Shown here: one piece after another, positions 1 to 10,181 of the stretch
How positions within the stretch are numbered: position 1 is the stretch's first letter
How the letters are laid out: every line of letters starts with the position of its first letter
NCBI GenBank assembly: GCA_916048095.2
Contig: OU696571.1
Coordinates: 3,302,001-3,366,000, forward strand
Reading direction: 5' to 3'
Origin: Sacculina carcini
Taxonomy: Eukaryota; Arthropoda; Thecostraca; Sacculinidae
Length of the DNA: 64,000 nt
The notes under the pieces: generated by a model
The model's database searches: none
What the model saw: only the letters and a program-made list of their open reading frames with translations
What the model was told of the DNA's origin: nothing
Position numbers and translations under genes: made by a program

Positions 1-429
1 ACACACGGTGCGGCGCTGTTTGATCTGTGGCGCGCTGCTGCTGCTTGCGTCATCGTCGGCGGTCGACGGCGGGGGCGTGGCCAAACGCCGCCGACGAGGA
101 CGACTGGCCAATCGAACAGCGTCGTCGGTGTCACGTGGCTGAGCGGCGTCGTCTGATTGGTGGATGGGCGGGTCGCAGTCCCGCCTCACAACACGCCGCT
201 CCACCTGCTTGCCAGCCACAGCCACTGTACTGTTCGATACGGCAGATGTGTTGACGTCAACTTGCCGTTGCTTTGGTTGTTGTTGTTGATTAATGTTGTT
301 GTTGTTGTTTGTTGTGCTGAGCTGTGTTGGCTGAGCGTTGTTGTCATGACGACCGTTGGCAGCGCGAACACGCTGCTGCGACTTCTCGATCTCTTCCTCA
401 CCAGCAGGCTCGCTCTTGGCCGATAACTG
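1..429 (-). CDS. C19orf47-like gene, downstream exon (partial, runs off the window)
   Basis: On the minus strand an open frame runs from an AG acceptor at 430-431 (or 427-428) to the window edge without a stop. It enters in phase 0, matching the phase-0 donor of the SAM exon at 1017. The encoded stretch is low complexity: an acidic start (EEEIEK), an Asn/Gln run, then a basic R-P-R-R-R-R cluster followed by a Ser/Thr/Pro/Asp-rich part. Vertebrate C19orf47 also has a disordered linker with a basic KRRR patch after its SAM domain, which fits but proves little. The Asn/Gln run comes from CAA/AAC-type trinucleotide repeats. The acceptor directly follows a (TG)n tract in the sense strand. The exon assignment is inference from phase and order; transcript evidence is lacking. 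Confidence 0.55.
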
Positions 430-1016
430 CTGTTACATACACACACACACACATACACACACACGCACGCATGGACAAATGCATACCACAAATATGTAAT
501 CAGTGAATGCACAAGCAACCTACAGCCTACGCACCATGAAATGATGCCTAGAAAACAATCAGGTTAAACTGAAATCATACTATACATAAGATTATAACCT
601 AACTGCAGCAGTGATCCATAATTTGTGGAGAATGCCACACTGATGGAGAATGGATGGGTTGCTGGACGGAAGAAAAATGTGTCTTTTTATCAATCCGAAT
701 TCATTCATTTTCGTTTCTGAACTGAATTCATGAGATTCATCAGCGTTATTGTGGAAAATGAAGAGTTGGCTCATTAAAAAGTGGGGAATCAGAGAAAAAA
801 AACAGGACCAAAGCGCTTCACTAAAGTCTAAGGCAGTGGTTCTTAACAATAAGTGACAAATTATAAAACGACATACAAATGATAAATGGTATAAATGATG
901 TATGGTGTTAGAAATAAATTATATATGGTGCCAGTTTGTATTGAGTATGCTATAGATTGTCTTGTCTATTGTTGAATTATTTTTTACAATACAGTTCGTT
1001 TTTGTCCACAACACAC
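430..1016. other. intron of the C19orf47-like gene
   Basis: No coding signal. It holds a short CA/TG tract (437-470) beside the acceptor and one copy of a dispersed hAT-like repeat (about 640-850). The remainder is A/T-rich. Confidence 0.5.
640..850. repeat. dispersed hAT-like repeat, copy A
   Basis: This stretch can be aligned by eye with 35290-35525 in the same orientation. Shared blocks include TTTTTATCAAT, CATTTTCGTTTCT, ATTCATCAGCG and GTGGGGAATCAGAG. It ends in AGGCAGTGGTTCTTAAC, the CAGNGGTTC-type terminus common in non-autonomous hAT elements. Confidence 0.55.
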
Positions 1017-1213
1017 CTGCTGAGCGACCAGTTTGGCGTGTTTGAGCACGGCGATGACGTCACCAAGTGGCGTCACTCCTAGTTCACGCAAGTACTCGCG
1101 GCCCAGATCAGGCAGCATGCACGAACGGATCTTGTGCTCTCTGAAGCTGACGGCGTAGTCGGACGCCGTGTCCGCCGGCAGGCCAGCCTCCAGGAAGAAC
1201 GACAACCAAAATT
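1017..1213 (-). CDS. C19orf47-like gene, SAM-domain exon
   Basis: The exon runs from an acceptor (tgctgcag) at 1214-1215 to a donor (CAG|GTGTGT) at 1015-1016. It has 197 nt: two bases of a split codon plus 65 codons. It encodes a SAM-type domain with FFLEAGLP near the start, then ASDYAVSF, MLPDLGREYLRELGV and GDVIAVLKHAKLV. This closely follows the N-terminal SAM domain of vertebrate C19orf47 (FFKEAGIP, VNYAVMF, ELGVTVVGDIIAILKHAKVV), a poorly characterised protein. No ATG lies in frame upstream within the open stretch, so it is an internal or split-start exon and the first exon was not found. Upstream DNA is transposon-derived. Family assignment is strong; exon ends are inferred. Confidence 0.8.
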
Positions 1214-1279
1214 CTGCAGCAGCAGTCAGCACGTGCAATTTCACGTTGGTCGTTCGATTCTCTCTTTTATAGTTCGGGG

Positions 1280-1430
1280 AGAAGGATAAGACAGCTGCCG
1301 TTACAGGGGGGCACCAACTCTGCTGAATTATCGCACCTCCTCTGACAGCCGTTGCTCGAAGAAGAGAAGCAGAGGGCCCGCTTTTAGTCGCCTCTTAGGA
1401 CACGCAGCGGATGTTCGATTCCCTGGTGAA
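1280..1430 (-). repeat. remnant resembling a LINE 5' UTR
   Basis: The block CTTTTAGTCGCCTCTTAGGA followed by CACGCAGCGG resembles 32835-32865, which lies at the 5' end of the jockey-like LINE, in the same orientation. It is probably a decayed LINE leader; only about 30 bases can be matched by eye. Confidence 0.35.
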
Positions 1431-1704
1431 ATGATATAGCTCAAAGGCATAGTCCCATTGTTTCTCACAGGTATAGCCCAATTGCTGTAAGGCAGATTTC
1501 GTGTGTGCGCAGTCGATACCAGGCGATACTACAGCGATTATGAATGAAAAACCAGCAAATAACTAACTAAAAATTGACAAGAGCAATCGTGGCAAATAAG
1601 GAGGCAAATATGAGGACACATTCCACTTGAATACAGTTCACATCCGTAAAATAATCTACAGACAGATAAACTTACTGAGCGACTCGTTTTTATCCATATT
1701 CAGA

Positions 1705-1708
1705 CCGG
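1705..1708. repeat. left CCGG target duplication of the Ginger1-like element
   Basis: CCGG directly abuts the TGTGACAG terminus and is repeated at 4110-4113. Confidence 0.7.
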
Positions 1709-1794
1709 TGTGACAGATAAAACGGGGACATAGATAAAATGGGGACATCGACGCATTTGATACAAAATTTGACGCATTTGAAGGGATTTGAAGG
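1709..1794 (+). repeat. left terminal inverted repeat of the Ginger1-like element
   Basis: About 86 bp, 82 of them matching the reverse complement of 4024-4109. It contains GGGGACA repeats and two GACGCATT(T) blocks. Confidence 0.85.
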
Positions 1795-3028
1795 CTTTTC
1801 ACTGTATGGTGTAAGGATTTTGAAGGAATTTAAAGGTTTTCACCTAACTTGGTGCATGTCTACCGTATGGCGCGGTTATAGTAAAGAAACAAGTTGCTTG
1901 GTGAAAATGGGGACATCGACAAGTCTCTATTGCTATTTATTGAAGTTATAGGGTTTGTTTTTTGGTGCGGGCTAGTGTTGAGTTTATATTAGGTATTGGG
2001 AGTATTTTTCGTTTAATGTTCAAATCTGAAATCGACTTTTATCGTTTATATAAACGTGTAAATAGTGGATTGAACTTGTTGATGTAAACGCGTTTTTACA
2101 GGCTTGTGCATTCGCTAACTGTCCTTCGGTGTAGAATTCGCTTGCATTGTGTGTGACTACATTGTTATGCCCGCTTGCGTATGACTATGTCTGATTTGTA
2201 TATATGCTTGTGTGTCCATCCTGAAGTGGAGTGTGTGCGTGAGAAGTCGTGAATGTTGAGTGGGTTGTTGCGCTGCTTGCTGTTGCTGAGTACAGATAAT
2301 ACATTGCCTCCATTATGACCACGCCTTTAACAGAACTGAACTAGTGACGTGATGTTTTTCTTGTTTGCTCGTATTTTTCCTCATTTTGTTTTTCTTGGAA
2401 TATCATTCAAATAGGAGATTAAGATACGCTGTAAAATACGCTGTAATATGCTGTAATGTAATACGCTGTAAAATACGCGTATCATTCGGAGATCAACGGA
2501 TAGGCTGAGAGCACCAACAGCCAACGGACCTATGACCAGCTGCGTGTGCCAGCGTTTGCGTATGTGTGCGTGTGTGAAGGGGGACGTGTTGACATGGACA
2601 CCTGCATTACACTCAGCTATCCCAGTGGCTGAACAAAGTATGATTCAGTAAGACATGGTGAAACTATGAGTTTCAGGCGAGCTGGAAATAAGTCATGTAT
2701 TGTCAGGAAACGCTTCGATAATCAACAATGTCTTCTTCACAGACGTGTCTTCATTATAGACATAACAGCGCATCAAGCATGTGATGCACCGCACACGATC
2801 CACAAATGTAGGACTGACAATATAACAAATGAAAAGTAGATAACTAACCGAAACTGAAAATACGAGAAAAGAATCAAAATGTTACTTGGATATCACTATA
2901 ACAGAGTTATAATATAATAAACGTGTAAATAGTGGATTGAACTAAACTAGTGAAGTAATCTTTGCTGATTTGTTTTTGTACTTGTCTCCTAGTGTAGCAA
3001 ACCAATTTAATTCAGAAGTGAAATTTCG

Positions 3029-3457
3029 TCAGCAATATCCGCCATAATTGGACCCCTGAAGCACAACAGTCGACTGGAGGCCAGACACCCCCGGGAATTG
3101 CCGCGCCAACAGCGACTGAGCCGCATCGATGACTGTGTCATTGAGCCAGCAGTGCGGGTCCGCAAGCGTCACGGTGATGTTGATGCGGTCCGACGCGCTC
3201 GGCACAGCCGTCCATTGAGTCAATGGGCGTCTGGCGTCATTCATGCGGCGCCGCTTGACTGCAGGCTCGGTGACACCTTCAGGTTCGTCACACGCTGTGA
3301 AGACCGACGACGGGCTGGCGATGCAGGCATCAACTGACACAGTGGAAAGGAGCCCATGGTCGCAAGGTGCGGCGTCTTGGGCGCTGTCCGCCAGTTCCGC
3401 AGCAACTCCAGGAGACGACGGAGCAAAATCAGCGTAATATTGGATCATTAGTTGCAA
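3029..3457 (-). pseudogene. Ulp1-like cysteine peptidase fragment of the Ginger1-like element
   Basis: This is a 142-codon open frame. Residues 1-65 are acidic/Ser-rich linker ending in a basic VKRRR patch. Residues 98-131 carry DPHCWLNDTVIDAAQSLL and then QFPGVSGLQSTVVLQ. This is the substrate-binding start of the Ulp1/SENP peptidase fold, in which W-L-N/D-D-x-x-I is conserved. The frame stops shortly after GLQSTVVLQ, and I see no downstream catalytic His-Asp-Cys region, so a working peptidase is unlikely. It sits inside inverted repeats with CCGG ends, where Ginger1 transposases carry such a domain. A host Ulp1-like exon captured by the element is a less likely alternative. Confidence 0.65.
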
Positions 3458-4023
3458 TTGAACAAGCGTGTTATACCAACCATGTAACCGAAACTTGGAC
3501 GCGCGCTGGATGACATTGTTTCCTCTGCTTTGACATTGACGAGTAACATACTCCGGTTTGTAAATAGCACCTCACATCCTCTAGAGTGGAGCCTGTCTGA
3601 AATTTTGACAAGTTTTCAAGTAGTACGTAACCTACTTTATCATAAATTCAAGATTAAACCACGTCATCGCTTTTACAACACAAAACACCAGCAACGAGAA
3701 CTGTTTGTGTGCACTAACCAACCAGACGGCTATACAAATTATCGTTCATTAACAAACCAGACAACTAATACAGTGAGCGGTTACTAACCAAACAAGCAAC
3801 AAACACAAGCACTAACGAACCAAGCACCAACGAATTCAAGAACAACACATTTACTCCAAAAATACATTTGTCCCCTATGAAATTAACCAAAATACATACC
3901 TGGGTACCCATGTCTACAATGAAAAACTAGCAACTACCCAACTACGTTACTACAACTGCACTGCAAGAATCACTAATCAGAGCACATGTTATAACATCCA
4001 GTGCGCATGGTACGAAGGGAAAT

Positions 4024-4109
4024 CCTTCAAATTCCATCAAATGCGTCATATTTTGTATCGAATGCGTCGATGTCCCCATTTTATCTATGTCCCCGTTTTA
4101 TCTGTCACA
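4024..4109 (-). repeat. right terminal inverted repeat of the Ginger1-like element
   Basis: Reverse-complement partner of 1709-1794, ending CTGTCACA directly before CCGG at 4110-4113. Confidence 0.85.
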
Positions 4110-4113
4110 CCGG

Positions 4114-5033
4114 TCAACTTTACAAAATGTTTCTCACAACTCTCACACAACAGCCAGTGACACAACAGCGGCCAACATGGCACGCTGAAACCGCTAAGAA
4201 TGTTTTCGTTTTCATACTTTCATGACGCATTAAGCAATTGCTTTCGTGAACTCAAGAATTCCATAAATATATATCTTATAAAACATCAAAATAGAAACAT
4301 TTTGCTCGAATATTGCAAATATCAAATTTTGTATCATCTACTACAAATTATTTTCGTCCAATTAAGCGAAATTAATACTTAGTACTAATACTAATTAATA
4401 CTTGACAGGAATTATATGAAATATAATTTTCATTGAGGTTTGTGTGTTGTAATTGAATAGGCCAAAAATGGTTGAGGGTCTCATGCAATAGACCAACTGA
4501 GTCAACTTTGAAAACTAATGCATGATGGCTGTCATCCCCCCCAGCCTCGACACAAATCTACGCCCTTGAAGAAGGGGGTTCAAAAGATTGAAAACAAAAC
4601 ACCGTCTTCCTCATAGTTATTTCACATGAATTAACACTAACATAAACTGTAACATTTACCGACAATAGACAAGTACAAATGATGAACATCTGGAGGACAA
4701 ATGCGCCACAGTTCAGCAGCAGAAGCAGAACACAAAGCAATGATGAAATAACTCACACGGCTGACACTTTAGCAATAGTGAATTATGAATTGAAACACAT
4801 GTAAATTCAGCATACAATATCTTGTGGACACAATACACAGTGAAGTCCCATGAAATCGGCAACATGAACATGAATACTACATCAATCCTCCAAGCCCGAC
4901 CGAGCTTAGAGCTTTTGTCCACAAAACAAACGCTGAGACACGCGGCGGCACACTGCTGCTACAATGCCCTGCTATAACCCGCGTATCCGCCGCGAATCAG
5001 CCGATGATTGCAGCCAGCCCGCCAGTAGGCTGG
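4114..5033. other. intergenic, one MITE fragment
   Basis: A/T-rich, no gene seen. The MITE fragment at 4420-4565 is listed separately. GC content rises towards the CCDC117/HCFC1R1-like ORF. Confidence 0.5.
4420..4565 (-). repeat. dispersed MITE family M1, copy 1 (partial)
   Basis: It shares TTTTCATTGAG, GTAATTGAATAGGCCAAAAAT, AACTAATGCATGATG and GCTGTCATCCCCCC with copies at 37912, 56345, 59070 and 62125. It ends GACACAAATCTACGCCC, the terminus seen in the full copies. Confidence 0.65.
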
Positions 5034-5672
5034 TCAACACATATCCACATCCATCGAGCCGGTCGCGACCGCACCTGTCTGCGTAGCTGATTGATTGCGC
5101 CCCGCCACACCACTGTCCTCGTCCGTCTCGTGACTCTCGCCGCAGCCGTCGTCCTGCGTCTCATCCGTCCGTCCGTCCACGGTCTGGCACAAGAGCGGCG
5201 GAGGTCGCCACAGAACCAGCGCTCGACACGAATCACCACCGGATCCCACCGCCGCCGCCGTCGAGGCTGGCAAGCGAGACTGACACTGCATCCGCTGCAG
5301 CACCGGGTCCACCGACTGACGCTGCAGCAAGGCGAGCCGGCAACGCACCTCGTCGCTCACCATCAAAGTGCCCGGCGCCCCACTGTCCGTCTCCACCGGC
5401 AAGCCACACGGCTGCTGCTTCTGGTTCTCGAGTGCTGGTGGAGACACAGGCTGACCGGCCGTAGCCGTCGAGGAGGCGTCGGTGTCGGCGGTCGCACGCC
5501 GCGTCGTCAAACACAGCTGACTGAGACACTGCGTTACCTGCGAGTCGCTCGCGTGACGCTTGGTTGATTCGCCGGCCACCACCAGAGGGCGCTTCAGTCC
5601 GCGAGCCGCGTGCGTGTTGTCCATCAGCCAGCCAGCAGTGCACGCGCGCTCAGCGTCGCCAGTCGTCAACAT
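5034..5672 (-). CDS. CCDC117/HCFC1R1-like protein (tentative)
   Basis: A GC-rich single-exon frame of 212 codons in A/T-rich surroundings. Two in-frame ATGs are possible (residues 1 and 17); the second begins MDNTHAARGLKRPL. The N-terminus has LKRPL, TKRHASDS and CLSQLCL, like the KRRLEEE...FSQLSL stretch of human HCFC1R1. The C-terminal half has LMVSDEVRCRLALL, PVLQRM and then ALVLWRPPPLL, close to the LVLSD...LVLWKPLPELL block of human CCDC117. It ends in an acidic-Met tail (MDVDMC) much as those proteins end. Both vertebrate proteins are small, largely disordered and nuclear; HCFC1R1 binds HCF-1. The HCF-binding (D/E)HxY motif was not seen. A long (TG/CA)n array lies just upstream of the ATG. 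Coding status is likely, family only suggested. Confidence 0.5.
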   Translation of the reverse strand: MLTTGDAERACTAGWLMDNTHAARGLKRPLVVAGESTKRHASDSQVTQCLSQLCLTTRRATADTDASSTATAGQPVSPPALENQKQQPCGLPVETDSGAPGTLMVSDEVRCRLALLQRQSVDPVLQRMQCQSRLPASTAAAVGSGGDSCRALVLWRPPPLLCQTVDGRTDETQDDGCGESHETDEDSGVAGRNQSATQTGAVATGSMDVDMC

Positions 5673-5732
5673 TACGCACCGGCCGGCTCAACGGCCACAA
5701 AAACCTGCGACACGCACAACAACGTAAACATA

Positions 5733-5742
5733 ATGTGTGTGT

Positions 5743-5778
<36 letters not shown>
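5733..5778. repeat. (TG)n microsatellite beside the ORF start
   Basis: A TG dinucleotide array with one TA interruption, about 60 bp upstream of the minus-strand ATG at 5672. A second short TG tract follows at 5822-5839. Confidence 0.9.
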
Positions 5779-5779
<1 letters not shown>

Positions 5780-5839
5780 TCAAGAGCTCATCTGTCCCGC
5801 CTTCTAGGAAGCAAACGAGTGCGTGTGTGTGTGTGTGCG

Positions 5840-6555
5840 TTGATATCAGTAAGTAATCCGTGTTTGCATGTTACGTGCGCGGGTATATGACCGTTGGTAC
5901 GTGCGCATATGACCATCAGACGGTAAATGCGTAGAAAATGACTGCCTAAAGGGATTCCATCAAACACTCACCATTCCATCATCCACCAAACATCAATAAT
6001 ACTCAGTGTCTTGAAATTGAACATAAAATTAGCTAAATTAATAATAATTAAATACAGACCAAATTGACTAGTTTTTATTCTTGACAATTGGATTGTATTT
6101 ATATTTAACACGGATTACAAAAACAAAAATAAGCGGTAATTATGCACTGTCCGGCGTATCGCGAAATTATTTATCACATGCATTTAGTGTTGGTACGTTG
6201 AATGCTAGTTTTGAATTGAGTAATGATGTTTGAAACTTACAGAAGAGTAATATAAGATAAAGTGGTCGCGATTAATTGTATACTGGAGCTTGTGTGTATA
6301 ATTTTTCATTTGTTTGGTGTTAGAATACATAAACACGACAAATGGTGTGCAAAACATGTTGTTATTGGTGTTTTAAGCGCGCACCAGCCAGTTTAGACTA
6401 AATGGCGCGCCCCACTGTGCGCCCATCTACAGTGATGACTCCCGGTGGACTCAGGCGGAGGTGTTGATGAAACGGATGTCTTTTTGCGGGGGTGTTGCAA
6501 AAACATGAAGAGTATACGTCAGTTAAGAGCAAATGTAAACCAAACAATACATTTA
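5840..6555. other. intergenic, nothing recognised
   Basis: A/T-rich DNA with no gene, RNA or repeat that I can recognise. Confidence 0.4.
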
Positions 6556-6563
6556 GTTATAAG
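6556..6563. repeat. left 8-bp target duplication GTTATAAG
   Basis: Identical to 7652-7659 and directly outside the inverted repeats of the hAT element. Confidence 0.85.
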
Positions 6564-7651
6564 TAGAGTTGGGAATTTTATGGGATCACATAAATAATAT
6601 ATTTCACCATAAAATGCCGTTTTTAGCAAATATAACATAAAATACAATTTTCAATCAAAAAATCAAATTTGTCATTCTGTAGGTTGCGCCCGGAATTAAT
6701 CTATTCTGTTAATAATTGTAATTACACAGATGACGGATTCAACACGCTATAATACACTCAAACACTGCATACACGTACAATATTAACACCAGCAATGTTA
6801 ACAATGGAAATATAGCAACGTTCCTGATAGCTTCTCAAGTCTGGACACTATGAACGTCGCAAGGAGTACCCTTATATATCTACAGTATGGGTTGTGGTTG
6901 TGGTTTAATTGGTGTGATCAAATCGTTCCAAGCTAGGTACACGTGCCATTGGCTTTATGGGAAGGTAGGATCATGCATACATGTACTTCACATTTATATT
7001 TTCCGGAATTAACACATTGCTGAAATGGCGTCTGTACTGCCACGCTCAAAAGGTTGAAGGAATTCAACGTGAAGTAGAATTTTCCCATAAATATATCGGA
7101 AGAGAATGTTTTGCGTTGCATGTGAGAAAAACGTGTCCGCTGGTCACAAGTCGCAGCTCAATCGATACAACAAATCGGCTGCTCACTCGAAAGGCATCAT
7201 TTCAACTATACATGCAGAATCGAATCTTGGGATCATTGCGCCTAGAAGCAAAAGTACAAAAATGACACCACTACAGTGCCACCTCTTCCATGAACATTTC
7301 GAGTGTGGTTCCTCATGTTTCGCAAAGTCCCCACATATTTTCCTTAGCCCCCCTCAACCTCCCCGGAAGAACTCTGGTGCCGCCACGGCACCTCAACCTT
7401 ATCGGAGGGTCCTATCAAGGTGAAACTTCTGCCACGTAGTATTAAAATTTCGCCTCTCTAATGGTGGCTCTCCAATGGAATGTCGCTGGATACACGAATA
7501 AAATGCAAATAATCTATGAAACAGTTCAAAGTTTACCAACATGAAAATTTAATAACATATTTTGGGACTTTTGACAACATATCCCGGCATTTTTCGTCAC
7601 ATAATAAAAACATAAAACGCCAAAAATTATCACATAAAATTCCCAACTCTA
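6564..7651. mobile_element. hAT DNA transposon, defective (1088 bp)
   Basis: It starts TAGAGTTGGGAATTTTATG and ends with the reverse complement CATAAAATTCCCAACTCTA. The perfect 8-bp duplication GTTATAAG (6556-6563, 7652-7659) is the hallmark of hAT insertion. Inside is a fragment resembling a BED-type zinc finger (7106-7423). A matching right end without a visible partner lies near 13765-13790. No full transposase remains. Confidence 0.85.
7106..7423 (+). pseudogene. BED-type zinc finger fragment of a hAT transposase
   Basis: The start of this 105-codon frame reads FCVACEKNVSAGHKSQLNRY and then NKSAAHSKG. The pattern C-x2-C, then Gln-Leu, then a His (here Tyr) and a final His matches the N-terminal BED-like DNA-binding finger of hAT transposases, with one ligand replaced by Tyr. 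The remaining residues resemble nothing I know. Its position within hAT ends with an 8-bp duplication supports the reading. Confidence 0.5.
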
Positions 7652-7659
7652 GTTATAAG

Positions 7660-8225
7660 CGAAATGAGCACACTAAAACAATAAAACGGATTAGGCCATC
7701 AACACTTGCGCTTGAGTCTACCGGGAATTATCGCTATAAATAAGCTAAAAACGTGTCATGACCGTGCCATATGACCTCAGTTCAGTACGTTACGTATGTT
7801 ACGCTCAATACGTTAACGCTTGCCCTATATGTAAAATAAATTTGCATATGTCTACGAACAAGCATAACGCGAAAAACAAAGGTATACTCTTATGTAACCA
7901 ATACCATCAAATAACATAATGACAAATTACCTCTGAACACTGTATCACTACCGAAAAATGACACGATGCAAACACAAGCGTAAGGCAAACACCGAATTTG
8001 AACCAATATAATCACAAATGAGTCTACATGAAAATTTCTACAATGTTCTAGAATGATTGTTGGCTTCTGGAACATTACAAAATCTCATATATTTTAAGGC
8101 AACCCAATCAGTTATGTACACATTCTTTCATAATTATCGGTGTTGTCGATTAATTTTTCGCAAATTTTGCTTAGATGAGTTTAACGCAGTTGCATATCCT
8201 GCTATTTAGAGCAATACTTACCATT
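7660..8225. other. intergenic, nothing recognised
   Basis: A/T-rich DNA between the hAT element and the solo LTR; no gene or repeat recognised. Confidence 0.4.
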
Positions 8226-8229
8226 ATAT

Positions 8230-8452
8230 TGTGGTGCGCCACGTGTAACTGCGTCTCGCTCCACCTGGCGGTACCTGCTAGAAGCGCAGTGACCTGTGTG
8301 TCGTGTTGTGTTTCTCGTATTGTGCGTGTTTGATCTTGTGTGTATGTTTGTCTGTAATGTCTTGCTCGTCCCTTGTTGTATGCACAAATACAGTCGGTCC
8401 AAAGATCTCGCATTGTGAACGTAAGTAATTCAGTGGCTAACTAAACGCCACA
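8230..8452 (+). mobile_element. solo LTR of the TRIM family, copy 1
   Basis: It begins TGTGGTGCGCCACGTG and ends ACGCCACA, with the internal block ACAGTCGGTCCAAAGATCTCG. This matches the LTRs of the TRIM at 25538-26477 in layout. A 4-bp duplication ATAT flanks it (8226-8229, 8453-8456). No internal retroelement sequence follows, so it is a solo LTR left by recombination. Confidence 0.75.
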
Positions 8453-9131
8453 ATATAAATCGGTTACAAAATGAATCTACGATCCGTATCCATGACCCCC
8501 CTACTCCCACTTCGGTAAAATATAATTTTCATGCTGGCAGAATGGCACATTTTTACATTTATATACCGACAAGAGAAATACGCATATCCTGTATTCAAAC
8601 ATATATGTATTCAAACAATTATAATTCAATTTTTACTGTGTATCTAAAAATTGTTCTGTATTTTTCCTATTGATGCGGCCCGCGTGCCATGTTTATTCCA
8701 TAAAAATAACTCCTCGCTTCATTCGACATAATACTTCAGCATTGCCATTTTCGCATGCACTGGTTGACGTGAAAGTTTTCCCTTTAAAAACTTCCATTTC
8801 GTCTCACGTATATATATGCAATATTGGCTAAGATCTGAATACGTTTATCCGTCAACATCAGTGTGCTGTCTTGAATGTTTTGAATGTGACCGTGTGTGCG
8901 TGTGAGTGTGTTTGTGTGTGTGTGTGTAATTGTGCAAGGCGCGGTGGGCACACACACACACACACACGGTCACAGATAATGAGTCGAACATAATGAGATG
9001 TACTGATGTCGGACGACACGTAATAATTAATGGGTAATGACCACAAGCACACACACCCACACCCACACATATACTCACACACACACGCACACACACGCAC
9101 ACATTACATTACATTAGGTAGATATTTATAT

Positions 9132-9164
9132 AGCGCCCTACACCTAGAGGGTCTCTAGGGCGCT
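9132..9164. repeat. short hairpin in an ATATAGCGCCC-type motif
   Basis: AGCGCCCTA and TAGGGCGCT form a 9-bp stem around a 15-base loop. Stretches of the ATTTATATAGCGCC type occur at repeat ends in several invertebrates; the family is not identified here. Confidence 0.4.
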
Positions 9165-9169
9165 GCACA

Positions 9170-9276
9170 CACGCACACACACACACACACACAAACGCAC
9201 ACACACACACACACACACAAACGCACACACACACACACACACACAAACGCACACACACACACACACAGCCACACAC
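9170..9276. repeat. (CA)n array with a higher-order period
   Basis: CA runs are interrupted at regular spacing by AAACG, giving repeated blocks of roughly 30 bp. Confidence 0.8.
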
Positions 9277-9418
9277 ACACAGATAAAAGGAAAGATAAAG
9301 AAAGAAGAGAGAAAATTTACACCTTATAATCATCACTAATATAGACAATGTTCTCTAGAGTATAATACGATTTCACCATGAAGAATTTCTTCAGGTGTTT
9401 TTTGAAAACAGGGATAAA

Positions 9419-9420
<2 letters not shown>

Positions 9421-9468
<48 letters not shown>
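9421..9468. repeat. (CA)n microsatellite
   Basis: Uninterrupted CA dinucleotides on the plus strand. Confidence 0.95.
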
Positions 9469-9471
<3 letters not shown>

Positions 9472-9566
9472 TATTCATTTCTGGTGGTATCTAGAGAGTT
9501 ATCTCCCCATAGCAAGACATCTCGGGCAAACGCTTCCCTTGAGAAACACCCAAAGTCAAAGTAGCA

Positions 9567-9567
<1 letters not shown>

Positions 9568-9659
<92 letters not shown>
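9568..9659. repeat. (TG)n microsatellite, about 46 units
   Basis: Uninterrupted TG dinucleotides. It faces the (CA)n at 9421-9468 about 100 bp away, so the pair could form an inverted repeat. Confidence 0.95.
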
Positions 9660-9660
<1 letters not shown>

Positions 9661-10028
9661 ATAACCGATTGCAGACTGGAGTGTATGTAGTACTTCCCTT
9701 TGCTCTCTCTCTTTCTCACTCACTCTGCCGTTCAATTTCGGGCATTAATTTGCCTGTCATGTCGATTTACCAGTGCAAATGACACGCGTAATGATTCCCG
9801 GAGGACATTTGGGTCGATGTGTTAGCGCGAAATTCGGCAACACAATACACCACTGAATTATAGGCTGTCACGACTCCTCAATAGATATTACTCTGTGCCA
9901 TGCTTTTGCTTCTCGACGATGTCCCAAAGAAGATTTGACGGCCACCAAATGGCCGTTAAGATATGATGCAGTGTATTTTCCACACCGACAAGAAATCTCG
10001 GCCATTCGGCAAATCTCGGCAATGAAAC

Positions 10029-10059
<31 letters not shown>

Positions 10060-10181
10060 TCCAATGTACCATGTATGAGAATATACTAGGTGAAGAATAT
10101 AGTAATTGAAAGGTCAAATATCAAGATAGTGTCGTAAGTAATGTCTAACCATGTATTCAAAACAAGATGATAAGTCATAAC

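Larger units (their letters stand above)
1709..4109. mobile_element. Ginger1-like DNA transposon, internally deleted
   Basis: This 2401-bp unit has inverted repeats of about 86 bp (1709-1794 and 4024-4109) that differ at about four positions. They begin TGTGACAG and end CTGTCACA, and CCGG flanks both sides. Inside, on the minus strand, is the start of a Ulp1-protease-like protein (3029-3457). Ginger1 transposons are known for long inverted repeats with LTR-like TGT...ACA ends, CCGG- or CCGT-specific target duplications, a Gypsy-integrase-like transposase, and C-terminal OTU or Ulp1 protease domains. All visible marks fit. No integrase-like transposase frame is present, so this copy looks non-autonomous. 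The rest of the interior shows no other coding signal. An alternative is another cut-and-paste element that carries a Ulp1 domain. Confidence 0.75.
8453..10173. other. microsatellite-rich intergenic DNA
   Basis: Contains CA/TG clusters (8880-9290), two long arrays (9421-9468, 9568-9659), a TA array (10031-10057) and an inverted-repeat motif (9132-9164). No gene seen; long frames here are products of the dinucleotide arrays. Confidence 0.6.
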
